DNA of 32,515 nucleotides from Pseudomonadota bacterium (GTDB lineage: Bacteria; Pseudomonadota; Gammaproteobacteria; Burkholderiales; Burkholderiaceae_C), in the NCBI GenBank assembly GCA_021799355.1, contig JAJZAQ010000033.1, forward strand, positions 1 through 32,515. The letters are read 5' to 3'. Both the position numbers and the translations under genes were made by a program. The notes beneath the pieces are model-generated. The model did not search any database and was not told the DNA's origin. It saw only the letters and a program-made list of their open reading frames with translations. Shown here in pieces: positions 17,236 through 24,453 of this stretch (within the stretch, counting starts at the first letter, position 1; each line of letters begins with the position of its first letter).

Positions 17236-19284
17236 TCAGCTCTTGCGTTGCACCCGGGCGAGCGCGGCGCCGTCGAGGATGAGCACCACCTCGCCGTTGC
17301 CGGAAATCGTCGCTCCTTGGTAAAGGGTGTCGTGGGTGGAGATGTCCAGCGGCTTGACCACCGAGTCTTCGGTGCCGATCGCCTCGGAGACCACCAGCAG
17401 CCCCTGGGCGATGAGAATGCCTTCGCTGGGCTCTTTTTGCAGGTCGATGGCGCTGCGCTGCAGCAGACTGCCGAGGTCGATGTAGGGCACGACGCGGTCG
17501 CCGTCGACCTGCACCATCAGCCGTCCGGAGATGGAGTGCACGTGCGCCGGGTCGATGGCCAGGAGGTTTTCGATCGCCGCCACCGGCAGGGCGTAGGTTT
17601 CGCGCCGCAGGCGGAAGTACAGCACCGGCAGCACCGCCATGGTCAGCGGCAGCTCCAGCGTGAGCGTGCTGCCTTTGCCCGGCGCGGTGTCGATGTCGAT
17701 GCGCCCGCGCAGCGACAGCACGGTCGAGCGCACCACGTCCATGCCGACGCCGCGCCCGGACAGCTCGCTGACCTGCTCCTTGGTGGAAAAGCCGGGCAGG
17801 AAAATGAGTTCGAGCATTTCGCGCTCGGACAGCCGCGCGGCCTCCTGCGCGCCGATGACGCCTTTGGCGATGGCGGTCTGCAGGATTTTTTGCGCGTTCA
17901 TGCCGCGGCCATCGTCGCTGACCTGGATTTGCACCTTGTCGCCCAGATGTCGCGCGGCCACGCGCAGCACGGCCTCCTCCGGCTTGCCGGCCTGCTGGCG
18001 CGCGGCGGGCTCCTCGATGCCGTGATCCAGGGCGTTGCGCACCAGGTGGATCAGCGGCCCGGACAGCGCGTCGACCACGGTTTTGTCGATTTCCACGTCC
18101 TCGCCTTCGAGTTCCAGCCGGACTTTCTTGCCCAGGCTGCGCGAGGCGTCGCGCACCACCCGTGGCAGCGTCTGGAACAGCCGCTTGCACGGCTGCATGC
18201 GCAGCCGCATCACGGTGTTCTGCAGGTCGTTGACCGCCAGATCGGTTTCGCGCGCCAGACGGGTGAGTGCCTCGTCTTCGTGCTCCATGCGGGCCACCGC
18301 AGCCGACAGCCGGTTGCGCAGCAGCACGAGCTCGCCGACCTGGTTCATCGCCTGATCCAGCCGGTTGGAGTCGACGCGGATGGTCGATTCTTCTGCCGGC
18401 ATGCCGCCGCCGCGGCCCAGGGCGGCGGCATCCGCCTTGGGCGCTGCGGCGGGCGCGGGGGCCGCGGCAGGGGGCGGGTCGATGGCCGGGTCGGAATGGG
18501 CGGCGGGGGCATGCAGCCCGGGGGCGCCGCCGGGGCCGTGGAGCTGGTCGAGCACGCGCTCGAACTCGTCCTGCGTGATGTCGGCGGATGCCGCCGGCGC
18601 CGGCATGGGGGCGGCAGGCACGGTGCCCGGGGCCTTGCCGGGGCCGTACAGCGAGTCGAGCACCTGCTCGAACTCTTCCTGCGTGATGTCGTCGCCGTCG
18701 GCCGCGGGGGCGGCGCGGCGCTCGGCGTACAGCCCGGTGCCGCCATCGGCGCGTGGCTGCTGCGAAATCCACAGTCCCTGCGCCGGGCTGCCGGTCGCAG
18801 CCGACGGGGCCGCAGTCGTTGAGGCGGCTGGTGCCGCGGGCGGTGTTGACGCCGCAGGTCGCGCTGGCGCCGCAGGGGCCGTGCTGTCGGACAGGGGCGG
18901 GGGCGTTTCACCGCGGGCGTAGGCCTGGATCAACGCCCCGAGGTCGGCCGGGCCGGGCGGCGGGTTTTCGCCCTTGGCCATGTCGTCGAGCATCGCGGCG
19001 ATGACGTCGGTGGCGCGCAAAATGGCGTCGATCATCGGCGCCGTGGCGCGCAGCGCACCGGCGCGCATTTTGTCGAACAGATCTTCGAGGTGGTGGCACC
19101 AGTCGACCATGTTCTGCGCTTCGAGAAACCCGGCGCCGCCCTTGAGAGTGTGGAAGGCACGGAAGATGGCGCCGAGCACTTCCGGATCGTCGGGGGCGGA
19201 TTCCAGCCGCAGCAACTGGTCTTGCGCCTGGCTGAGCAACTCGCGCGATTCGGCGAGAAATTCCTGCAGGATGTCGTTGTCCAT
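17236..19284 (-). CDS. cheA: Chemotaxis histidine kinase CheA
   Basis: A 682-residue CheA. The P1/Hpt domain carries phospho-acceptor His45 in FHTLKGGAGF. A long Ala/Pro-rich linker (about 130-295) replaces a recognisable P2 domain and contains two 22-residue repeats (199-220 and 235-256, core ITQ-E/D-EFE-VLD-L-GPG). Dimerisation P3 is about 300-370. The P4 ATPase has N-box HLVRNALDHG (Asn417), G1 DDGRG (458-461 region) and the later GRGVGMDVV box. The P5 CheW-like domain is about 548-682. It phosphorylates CheY and CheV under receptor control. The ATG at 19284 is 19 bp after cheZ, and the unknown double-hairpin gene follows after 3 bp. The missing P2 suggests CheY docking through the linker repeats or directly at P1/P4 (inference). 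Confidence 0.96.
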   Translation of the reverse strand: MDNDILQEFLAESRELLSQAQDQLLRLESAPDDPEVLGAIFRAFHTLKGGAGFLEAQNMVDWCHHLEDLFDKMRAGALRATAPMIDAILRATDVIAAMLDDMAKGENPPPGPADLGALIQAYARGETPPPLSDSTAPAAPARPAASTPPAAPAASTTAAPSAATGSPAQGLWISQQPRADGGTGLYAERRAAPAADGDDITQEEFEQVLDSLYGPGKAPGTVPAAPMPAPAASADITQDEFERVLDQLHGPGGAPGLHAPAAHSDPAIDPPPAAAPAPAAAPKADAAALGRGGGMPAEESTIRVDSNRLDQAMNQVGELVLLRNRLSAAVARMEHEDEALTRLARETDLAVNDLQNTVMRLRMQPCKRLFQTLPRVVRDASRSLGKKVRLELEGEDVEIDKTVVDALSGPLIHLVRNALDHGIEEPAARQQAGKPEEAVLRVAARHLGDKVQIQVSDDGRGMNAQKILQTAIAKGVIGAQEAARLSEREMLELIFLPGFSTKEQVSELSGRGVGMDVVRSTVLSLRGRIDIDTAPGKGSTLTLELPLTMAVLPVLYFRLRRETYALPVAAIENLLAIDPAHVHSISGRLMVQVDGDRVVPYIDLGSLLQRSAIDLQKEPSEGILIAQGLLVVSEAIGTEDSVVKPLDISTHDTLYQGATISGNGEVVLILDGAALARVQRKS
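18517..18690 (-). repeat. Two 22-residue repeats inside the CheA linker
   Basis: Two protein-level repeats encoded at 18625-18690 and 18517-18582 share DITQ-E/D-EFE-Q/R-VLD-S/Q-L-Y/H-GPG-x-APG (17 of 22 positions identical), separated by 14 Ala/Pro-rich residues. They are short amphipathic acidic helices floating in the disordered linker where P2 would normally be, and could be docking peptides. Confidence 0.8.
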
Positions 19285-19303
19285 GATCGCGGGACGGGAA
19301 GGG

Positions 19304-19912
19304 CTAGATGCCGAGGTCGCGCAGCAAGGCGTCGACGTCGTCTTGATCGAAAGTCGGGCCGGTGTAGGCGGGCGCGCCGCCGGATGCGGCGGTGGCGTCG
19401 GCTGCGGCGTCGGTGGCGGCCACGCCGTCGGCCCAGTGCGGGGAGAGCTGCTCGACGGCTTCGCGGATGCGCTGCTCCACGGCCTGCAGCAGGTGCATGG
19501 TTTTTTTCAGCCGCTGCCCGGCCAGATCCTGCCCCTGCTGGCTGGAGAGGATGATCTGGAACTGCTGCTCGATGCGGTCCAACCGGGCGTCGATGAAGCC
19601 GCCGTGGGTGGCGCGGATGGCGGCGACTTCGCTCAGGCCGATTTCGGCGGCTTCGAGCGTGGCCATCGCCTGCGTTTCGGTCAGCCGCAGGGCCTCTTCG
19701 AGCGGGTGGCTGGCTTCGGGCAGATCGCTCGAGGCGGCCATGATGCGGCGCACGCCTTCGTGCAGCAGGGCATCGGCTTCGGTCAGGCGGTGCAGTGCGG
19801 CGGCGGCGGGATCGGCTGCGGCCGCGGCGCTGCGTTCGCCCCAGCCCTGGGCGTCGTCTGCGGGCCGTTCGCCGGCGACCGCAGGGGCGGTGGGCAGATC
19901 GTCGCGGCTCAT
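19304..19912 (-). CDS. cheZ: CheY-P phosphatase CheZ
   Basis: A 202-residue dephosphorylating enzyme for CheY-P. The long helical hairpin contains the catalytic segment [11 protein letters not shown], with Asp129 and Gln133 matching the Asp/Gln pair of enterobacterial CheZ. The extreme C-terminus ([13 protein letters not shown]) is the CheY-binding helix, joined by an Ala/Gly/Thr-rich linker. The first 40 residues are low-complexity. The start codon overlaps the cheY stop (ATGA, 4 bp), giving tight translational coupling of kinase-output regulator and phosphatase. Confidence 0.95.
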   Translation of the reverse strand: MSRDDLPTAPAVAGERPADDAQGWGERSAAAAADPAAAALHRLTEADALLHEGVRRIMAASSDLPEASHPLEEALRLTETQAMATLEAAEIGLSEVAAIRATHGGFIDARLDRIEQQFQIILSSQQGQDLAGQRLKKTMHLLQAVEQRIREAVEQLSPHWADGVAATDAAADATAASGGAPAYTGPTFDQDDVDALLRDLGI

Positions 19913-20313
19913 CGTGTTCCCCCTGCCGATGCGTTGAGCCGCGCCATGATGGCGTCGAGCTTTTCCTTCAGCGTCTGCGCGGTGAACGGCTTGACGATGT
20001 AGCCGTTGACCCCGGCCTGTGCAGCAGCAATGATGTTTTCCTTTTTCGCTTCTGCCGTGACCATGAGCACCGGCAGGCTACGGATGGCGGGGTTGTCGCT
20101 GGAGCGGATGAGTTTGAGCAGGTCGATGCCCTGCATCACCGGCATGTTCCAGTCGGTGACGACGAATTCGATGCCGCCGGCCTGCAGTTTGCGCCAGGCT
20201 TCTTCCCCGTTTTCCGCTTCGTCGATGGTGCCGGTGACGTAGCCGGTCTGCTGCAGCAGACCGCGCACGATGCGCCGCATGGTGGGAAAGTCGTCAACAA
20301 CCAAAAATTTCAA
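19909..20313 (-). CDS. cheY: Chemotaxis response regulator CheY
   Basis: A 134-residue single receiver domain that carries the signal from CheA to the flagellar motor. Asp7-Asp8 bind Mg2+, Asp54 (VTDWNMP) is the phospho-acceptor, and Thr86, Tyr105 and Lys108 (GYIVKPF) complete the switch residues. The start is a TTG at 20313, with a GAGG element six bases upstream; no in-frame ATG fits the family N-terminus (MKFLVVDD). It is the first gene of the che unit, behind a sigma-28-like promoter. Confidence 0.95.
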   Translation of the reverse strand: MKFLVVDDFPTMRRIVRGLLQQTGYVTGTIDEAENGEEAWRKLQAGGIEFVVTDWNMPVMQGIDLLKLIRSSDNPAIRSLPVLMVTAEAKKENIIAAAQAGVNGYIVKPFTAQTLKEKLDAIMARLNASAGGTR

Positions 20314-20412
20314 GGTGTGCCTCGCGATGGTTCGGTCTGCCCGTCGTCAACCCCTTTCGCCTCGGCGCGGGAGCGACCCGTGTCGGGCGGCCCGGCGTTG
20401 GGGCGCACTTGA

Positions 20413-20439
20413 ATAACGGCACGCCATTTGTAAACTTGA
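20413..20439 (-). promoter_or_regulatory. Sigma-28 (FliA)-type promoter of the che unit
   Basis: On the minus strand, TCAAGTTT (-35, 20432-20439), an 11-base spacer and GCCGTTAT (-10, 20413-20420) match the enterobacterial FliA consensus TAAAGTTT-N11-GCCGATAA at 13 of 16 positions with exact spacing. A start near 20405 would leave a leader of about 90 bases before the cheY TTG. This places the che unit in the late flagellar class. Confidence 0.75.
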
Positions 20440-20447
20440 ATCGCTGT

Positions 20448-20531
20448 GGACAAGCAGCCGGCAGGGGTGGCCGAAGCGGCAGTCGCGCTTGTCCCAGGTC
20501 AAGAGGTTTTTACTTTTTGCTTGCCCCTGCC
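20448..20531. repeat. Two interleaved perfect 8-bp inverted repeats between cheY and the globin-EAL gene
   Basis: GGACAAGC (20448-20455) pairs with GCTTGTCC (20487-20494). GGCAGGGG (20460-20467) pairs with CCCCTGCC (20524-20531). The arms alternate, giving a pseudoknot topology if transcribed, and a small GCCG-AAG-CGGC hairpin sits inside. It lies just upstream of the che promoter -35 and within the upstream region of the plus-strand gene at 20559. A weak sigma-70-like pair (TTGTCC 20489-20494, 16 bases, TACTTT 20511-20516) overlaps it. If that promoter is used, the full fold would not be transcribed and the repeats could instead be operator sites. Confidence 0.5.
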
Positions 20532-20558
20532 CGGGTGACATCAATAGGATGTGCGCCC

Positions 20559-22658
20559 ATGTATGAGAATCTGAATATGTCTGCGGGCGCATCGGGGGCG
20601 TCCGCGGAACGGGCGGCGCTGCGCGCGTTGCTGCGCGGCATCCAGCCTGAGCTGCACCAGGTGGTCGAAGCCTTCACTACGCAGTTCTACGACGAACTGC
20701 TGCGCCAGCCGCGGTTTGCCCGTGTGCTCAATCTGCTCTCCGCCGAGGAGTTTGCCCGGCTGCGCAAAAGCCAGGAGCGGCATTTGCGCAGCCTGTTTGC
20801 CGAGCGTTCCGACGCGGCGCAGCACGTTGCGCGGCATGTCGGACGGGTGCATGCGCTCATCGGCATCGAGGCATCGTGGCTGGTCGAGGCCTATGGGCTG
20901 TATTTCCGTCTGCTCATCGCGCATTTCGCGCAATGGGTCGACCCGACGGAGCGTGCTGCGCTGCTCACCTATTTCGTCACCCGCATGCAGGAGGAACTGC
21001 AGTGGCAGATCGAGGGACATGAAGACATCGGCGCGCAGCTCGACGCCGCGCTGGCGCGCATCGACGCGGCGATTCTGACGTCGCACACCCTCAGCGACCT
21101 GCTGCGCGCCGTGCTGGCGGCGCTGGAAAACGTCGAGGGCGTGGTGGCGGGCACGCTGGGCCGGCCCGACGCGCACGGCGTGCTGCAGTTCGAGCAGGCG
21201 TTTGGCGCGCGGTTCAAATCGCTGTATCTGGATCGCATCGGCTCGCCCGGCGTCGCTGCGGTGATGGTGCGTGGTGACACCGTGCAGGGCCTGGGTGCGT
21301 CGGGCCGGGCGTGGCGCAGCCGCACGGTGCAGTACACCGCGTCGTACAGCACCGACCCGGCGATCCTGCCCTGGCGCGAACTGGCGCAGGAAATCGGCAT
21401 TCGCAGCGCGGTGTCGATTCCCATCCTCGACGCCTTCGGCCAGCCGATCCTGCTGATGGATCTGTTCAGCGGCTATCCCGGGTTTTTCACCAACTCGGCG
21501 CGCAAGGTGTTCATCGAGCACCTGCAGAAGGTGCTCGGACTGGCGTTTGGCCGCTACGGCAGCGCGCTGTCGGACGTCGTGCCCTACGCGCGACGGCAGG
21601 TGTATGTCGAACTGCTCGACCACGGCGGGCTGCAGATGCTCTACCAGCCGGTGGTCTGCCTGCACAGCGGCAAGGCGGTGAAATTCGAGGCGCTGGCACG
21701 GCTGCGCCGGCGCGACGGCACCGGGGTGATTTCGCCGGCGGAATTTTTGCCCACCTTCGGCGCGCAGGAAATGTTGCGCCTGTTCAGCCTGGGGCTGGAA
21801 CAGGCGATCCAGGCGCGGCAGCGCTGGGCGGGGCAGGGGGTGGACGTGGACGTGTCGGTCAACCTGCCGCCGATGGCGCTGAGCGACGTGCGATACGTCG
21901 AACAGGTCGAGCGCGTGCTGCAGCGCCATGCCTTCGAGCCGCGCCGCCTCACCCTCGAATTGCTCGAAACCGGTGATCTGGACGTGTCCGAGCGGCGCGA
22001 CATGCTGCTGGCGCGGCTGCGCGCCACCGGCGTGCGCCTGGCCGAGGACGATCTCGGCTCCGGCTACAGCTCGCTGCTGCGGCTGGACAATTTCGCTTTC
22101 GACGAAGTGAAAATCGACCAGGGGCTGCTCGGCGGCGTCGGCAAGGCGCCGCACCGCGCGCTGGATTTCATCCATCATCTGACCCGGCTGGCGCACGACC
22201 TGGGCAGCGAGGTCGTGGTCGAAGGGCTGGAATCGCCCGGTCTGCTCGAAGCCGCGGTGATTCTGCAGGCCGATGCCGGCCAGGGCTACGGCATTGCCCG
22301 GCCGATGCACGCGGCCGAGGTGGCGGCGTGGGTGCGCGGCTTTCGCCTGGACATCGACCGCGACCACCCGCGTACCGCCTTGGGCGTGTACGCCGCGCAT
22401 TTGCTGTGGGAAAACCGGCTGGACACCATGACGTCTTGGCCGGACGCGCTGCCGCTGGCGACGCGGGCAACCAGCGCGCTGCACCACTACATCCAGATCC
22501 AGGGGCTGGAAGGCAGTGCGCTGCATCAAACCTATCTGCGGCTGATCGGCGCGCTGCAGGCCGGGGCCGACAGCGCGGAGTTCCGCAGTGCGCAGGCCGA
22601 TATGCGGCGGCAGCTGGACCAGTTGGTGCAGGCCGAGCTTGGCCTGCGCACTGGATAG
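20559..22658 (+). CDS. Globin-coupled GAF-EAL cyclic di-GMP phosphodiesterase
   Basis: A 699-residue soluble protein. An N-terminal globin-coupled-sensor domain (about 10-165, candidate heme-ligating His98 in GRVHALIG, then EAYGLYF) is followed by a GAF domain (about 180-345) and an EAL domain (about 350-600), then a helical tail of about 95 residues. The EAL Glu is residue 377 (FEALARL). SVNLPP, LELLE, EDDLGSGYSS, VKIDQ, VVEGLE and GQGYG are all present, so activity is expected. There is no GGDEF. It would lower c-di-GMP in response to O2, CO or NO bound at heme, favouring swimming (inference). The ATG at 20559 has AGGA about 10 bases upstream. A second ATG at 20577 is possible. The gene is divergent from cheY. 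Confidence 0.9.
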   Translation: MYENLNMSAGASGASAERAALRALLRGIQPELHQVVEAFTTQFYDELLRQPRFARVLNLLSAEEFARLRKSQERHLRSLFAERSDAAQHVARHVGRVHALIGIEASWLVEAYGLYFRLLIAHFAQWVDPTERAALLTYFVTRMQEELQWQIEGHEDIGAQLDAALARIDAAILTSHTLSDLLRAVLAALENVEGVVAGTLGRPDAHGVLQFEQAFGARFKSLYLDRIGSPGVAAVMVRGDTVQGLGASGRAWRSRTVQYTASYSTDPAILPWRELAQEIGIRSAVSIPILDAFGQPILLMDLFSGYPGFFTNSARKVFIEHLQKVLGLAFGRYGSALSDVVPYARRQVYVELLDHGGLQMLYQPVVCLHSGKAVKFEALARLRRRDGTGVISPAEFLPTFGAQEMLRLFSLGLEQAIQARQRWAGQGVDVDVSVNLPPMALSDVRYVEQVERVLQRHAFEPRRLTLELLETGDLDVSERRDMLLARLRATGVRLAEDDLGSGYSSLLRLDNFAFDEVKIDQGLLGGVGKAPHRALDFIHHLTRLAHDLGSEVVVEGLESPGLLEAAVILQADAGQGYGIARPMHAAEVAAWVRGFRLDIDRDHPRTALGVYAAHLLWENRLDTMTSWPDALPLATRATSALHHYIQIQGLEGSALHQTYLRLIGALQAGADSAEFRSAQADMRRQLDQLVQAELGLRTG

Positions 22659-22707
22659 GGCGCGCCGCGGGCAGCAAGGATTTTTGCCAAAAAAGTCACG
22701 TTTGCCC

Positions 22708-22734
22708 TAAAGTTCGGATCATGCGTGCCGTTGA
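22708..22734 (+). promoter_or_regulatory. Sigma-28 (FliA)-type promoter of flgM
   Basis: TAAAGTTC (22708-22715), an 11-base spacer and GCCGTTGA (22727-22734) closely match TAAAGTTT-N11-GCCGATAA. It lies about 95 bases before the flgM start. FliA control of its own anti-sigma factor FlgM is known in enterobacteria and would form a feedback loop here. The same strand continues into flgN, csrA and fliW without another recognisable promoter. Confidence 0.75.
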
Positions 22735-22830
22735 TTGCGGCAACGACAGATCGTCCGCAGACGGTTCCGTGGGTTTGCTGCCCATACGCCGCCGGCCGAC
22801 GGCCTTGCATGTTCGACGATGAGTGCCGCC

Positions 22831-23193
22831 ATGAATCCGATTCAACAAGCCGCCCTGTCCAGTGCGACGGCAACGAGCAGCGGAGCCGCTGCCGCCCTGC
22901 GCCGCACCCCGCCTGCAGCCACCGCCGCTGCAGCAGCCACCGGCGGCGCGGCGGGAGCAGCAGGGGCGGCAGCCGAGCAGGTGTCGATTTCTGCCGCCGG
23001 GCAGATGCTCGCCGCCGGCGCGCAAAATGCCCCGTCGGCGGCTGGCGAGGCACGCATTGCCGCGTTGCAGGCCGCCATCCAGTCGGGTCGTTATGCGGTC
23101 GATCCGCAGCGCATCGCCCGCGGGCTGTTGCAGGACAGCCAGTCGCTGCTGGCGGCGTCGCGGCCAGCGGCAAAAACCGGCAGCGCACGTTAA
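22831..23193 (+). CDS. flgM: Anti-sigma-28 factor FlgM
   Basis: A 120-residue FlgM that holds FliA inactive until the hook is complete and FlgM is exported. The C-terminal half carries the recognisable sigma-binding segment (EARIAALQAAIQSGRYAVDP and following RIARGLL, about 73-100). VSISAAGQML (51-60) matches the usual central motif. The N-terminal half is an Ala/Gly-rich, disordered stretch (18-48), longer than in enteric FlgM, which fits an export-competent tail. The start is the ATG at 22831, with GAG eight bases upstream; an in-frame ATG at 22819 would add four residues. flgN follows after 9 bp. Confidence 0.9.
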   Translation: MNPIQQAALSSATATSSGAAAALRRTPPAATAAAAATGGAAGAAGAAAEQVSISAAGQMLAAGAQNAPSAAGEARIAALQAAIQSGRYAVDPQRIARGLLQDSQSLLAASRPAAKTGSAR

Positions 23194-23202
23194 AAACCGC
23201 CG

Positions 23203-23616
23203 ATGTCCACGCCATTGTCCGTCTTGCTCGACGCGCAACTGCACAAACTGCAGGCGCTGGACCGTCTGCTCGCCACCGAGCACGATTGCCTGCTGCACGC
23301 CGCAGCCGAGAGGCTCGATGCGCTGGCGGCGGAAAAAACCGCGCTGTTCGCCGAGCTCGATGCCATCGAACGGCAGCGCCAGGCCGCGTTTGCGCAGGAC
23401 GCGCTGGCGGCGCAGGCGCCGTTGTGGCCGCAGGTGCGGCAACTGGCGCGGCAGGTGGCCACGGCCAACCAGCGCAACGGCGCCATGATTCAGGCGCTGC
23501 TGCGCCATGTCGAAGGCGGTTTGCACATCCTGCGCGGCACGTCCGAGGCGGACACACTGTACGGCGCGCAAGGGCAGCGCACCGCTGCCGCACCTCGGCG
23601 GCTGGTCCGCGCTTAA
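23203..23616 (+). CDS. flgN: Flagellar export chaperone FlgN
   Basis: A 137-residue all-helical protein with the FlgN pattern: an N-terminal helix pair (LLDAQLHKLQALDRLLATEH), a central AAEKTALFAELDAIER helix and the C-terminal NQRNGAMIQALLRH..GGLHILRG...LYGAQG segment. FlgN chaperones the hook-junction proteins FlgK and FlgL, both encoded in the same window on the opposite strand (30794-32515). It lies between flgM and csrA, a normal flgM-flgN arrangement. Confidence 0.9.
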   Translation: MSTPLSVLLDAQLHKLQALDRLLATEHDCLLHAAAERLDALAAEKTALFAELDAIERQRQAAFAQDALAAQAPLWPQVRQLARQVATANQRNGAMIQALLRHVEGGLHILRGTSEADTLYGAQGQRTAAAPRRLVRA

Positions 23617-23662
23617 GCGCCGGCACTTTCAGCCAGTTGCGCCGGCCAGACACGACTTGGGC

Positions 23663-23902
23663 ATGCTGATCCTGACCCGCCGTCCTGGTGAAGTCATCCG
23701 CATCGGCGACGCCATTCGCGTGGTCGTGCTGCAGTCGGCCCCGGGCAAGGTGCGGCTGGGCATCGAGGGCCCGGCGGAGCTGCGCATTCTGCGCGAGGAG
23801 CTGTACGTGCAAATCCGTCAGGACAATCAATCCGCGGTCGCGCCGCAACAGCTGTCCCTGGCGCAGTGGATTCCTGGTTCCAGTGAGGACGGCGCGCCGT
23901 GA
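23663..23902 (+). CDS. csrA: CsrA post-transcriptional regulator (C-terminally extended)
   Basis: A 79-residue CsrA; the enteric protein has 61. The RNA-binding core MLILTRRPGE...IGD...VVVL....KVRLGI..P.E..I.REELY is intact, including Leu4 and Arg44. The extra 20 or so residues (about 58-79, ending in WIPGSSEDGAP) resemble the longer CsrA forms found with FliW. CsrA dimers bind GGA motifs in mRNA leaders. The ATG at 23663 lacks a strong ribosome site. The csrA stop overlaps the GTG start of fliW by 4 bp. Confidence 0.92.
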   Translation: MLILTRRPGEVIRIGDAIRVVVLQSAPGKVRLGIEGPAELRILREELYVQIRQDNQSAVAPQQLSLAQWIPGSSEDGAP

Positions 23903-24423
23903 ACCGCGATTTGCTCTCTCCCACGGCACAGGCCGCGGCCGGCAGCGCGACGCTGTGGCCGACGCGGTTTGGCGCGCTGCCGCTGGAGGCGCATCAGATC
24001 TGGCAGGCCGCGGCGCCGTTGCCGGGGTTCGAGACCCTGCAGCGTTTCGCACTGATCGGCGTGCGCACCGAGCGGCCGTTCGTCTGGCTGCAGTCGCTCG
24101 ACGACGCGCAAATCAGCTTTTTGCTCGTCGGCGCGGCGCATTTCGGCCTGGACTACCCGCAACTGCCGGCGCCGGTCGTGCCGCTGGTCATGGTGTTGCT
24201 GCCGCAACGGCCGGGAGAAGACCTGCGCGCACACCGCCAGGCCCCCTTGCTGTTCGACGTGCAACGCGGAGAGTTTGCGCAGCACATCGTCGAGGCAGAC
24301 GGTGTGCGCGGCAGCGGGGTGTTCACACCGCAACCCGAGATGGCGGAACTGGCGGCGCTGGCGCCGCGGCTGCTGCAGCTCGAACCGGCTCAGGGCGAAC
24401 CGCCCGTGGAAGCGGGCGCCTGA
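23899..24423 (+). CDS. fliW: FliW flagellar assembly factor / CsrA antagonist
   Basis: A 174-residue FliW-like protein starting at a GTG that overlaps the csrA stop (GTGA). Family pattern: TRFGALPLE....W....PLPGFE.L..FALIG (about 22-54), the diagnostic PFVWLQSLDDAQISFLLV (60-77), then DYPQLP (85-90), a hydrophobic VMVLLPQRPGEDLRAHRQAPLLFD stretch and a late QHIVE. FliW binds flagellin and, when free, binds CsrA allosterically to relieve repression of flagellin translation. It is typical of Firmicutes, spirochaetes and epsilonproteobacteria, so direct coupling to csrA in this proteobacterial setting is notable. The N-terminal 15 and C-terminal 35 residues are extra and poorly conserved-looking. 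Confidence 0.85.
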   Translation: MNRDLLSPTAQAAAGSATLWPTRFGALPLEAHQIWQAAAPLPGFETLQRFALIGVRTERPFVWLQSLDDAQISFLLVGAAHFGLDYPQLPAPVVPLVMVLLPQRPGEDLRAHRQAPLLFDVQRGEFAQHIVEADGVRGSGVFTPQPEMAELAALAPRLLQLEPAQGEPPVEAGA

Positions 24424-24453
24424 ACGGCCGCGGCGCGGGCAGGCCGTCGGCCG

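Noticed and set aside
20461-20530. A tRNA-like stretch: GCAGGGG and CCCCTGC arms 70 bases apart with a GCCG/CGGC stem
   Set aside because: There is no T-arm (GGTTCRA) and no anticodon arm of correct size. The arms are better described as part of the interleaved inverted repeats.
20409-20558. Upstream in-frame ATG at 20409 for the globin-EAL protein
   Set aside because: The added 50 residues are not globin-like, would overlap the FliA promoter and inverted repeats, and 20559 has a good AGGA element.
20347-20592. An 81-residue minus-strand frame upstream of cheY
   Set aside because: It spans the FliA-type promoter and the start of the opposite gene, has no recognisable domain, and its composition differs from neighbouring proteins.
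22676-22696. A/T-rich ATTTTTGCCAAAAAA element after the globin-EAL gene as a terminator
   Set aside because: On the plus strand the stem is followed by A rather than T residues, and the possible stem is only about five A-T pairs. It is more likely an AT-rich promoter-upstream element, but not supported enough to annotate.
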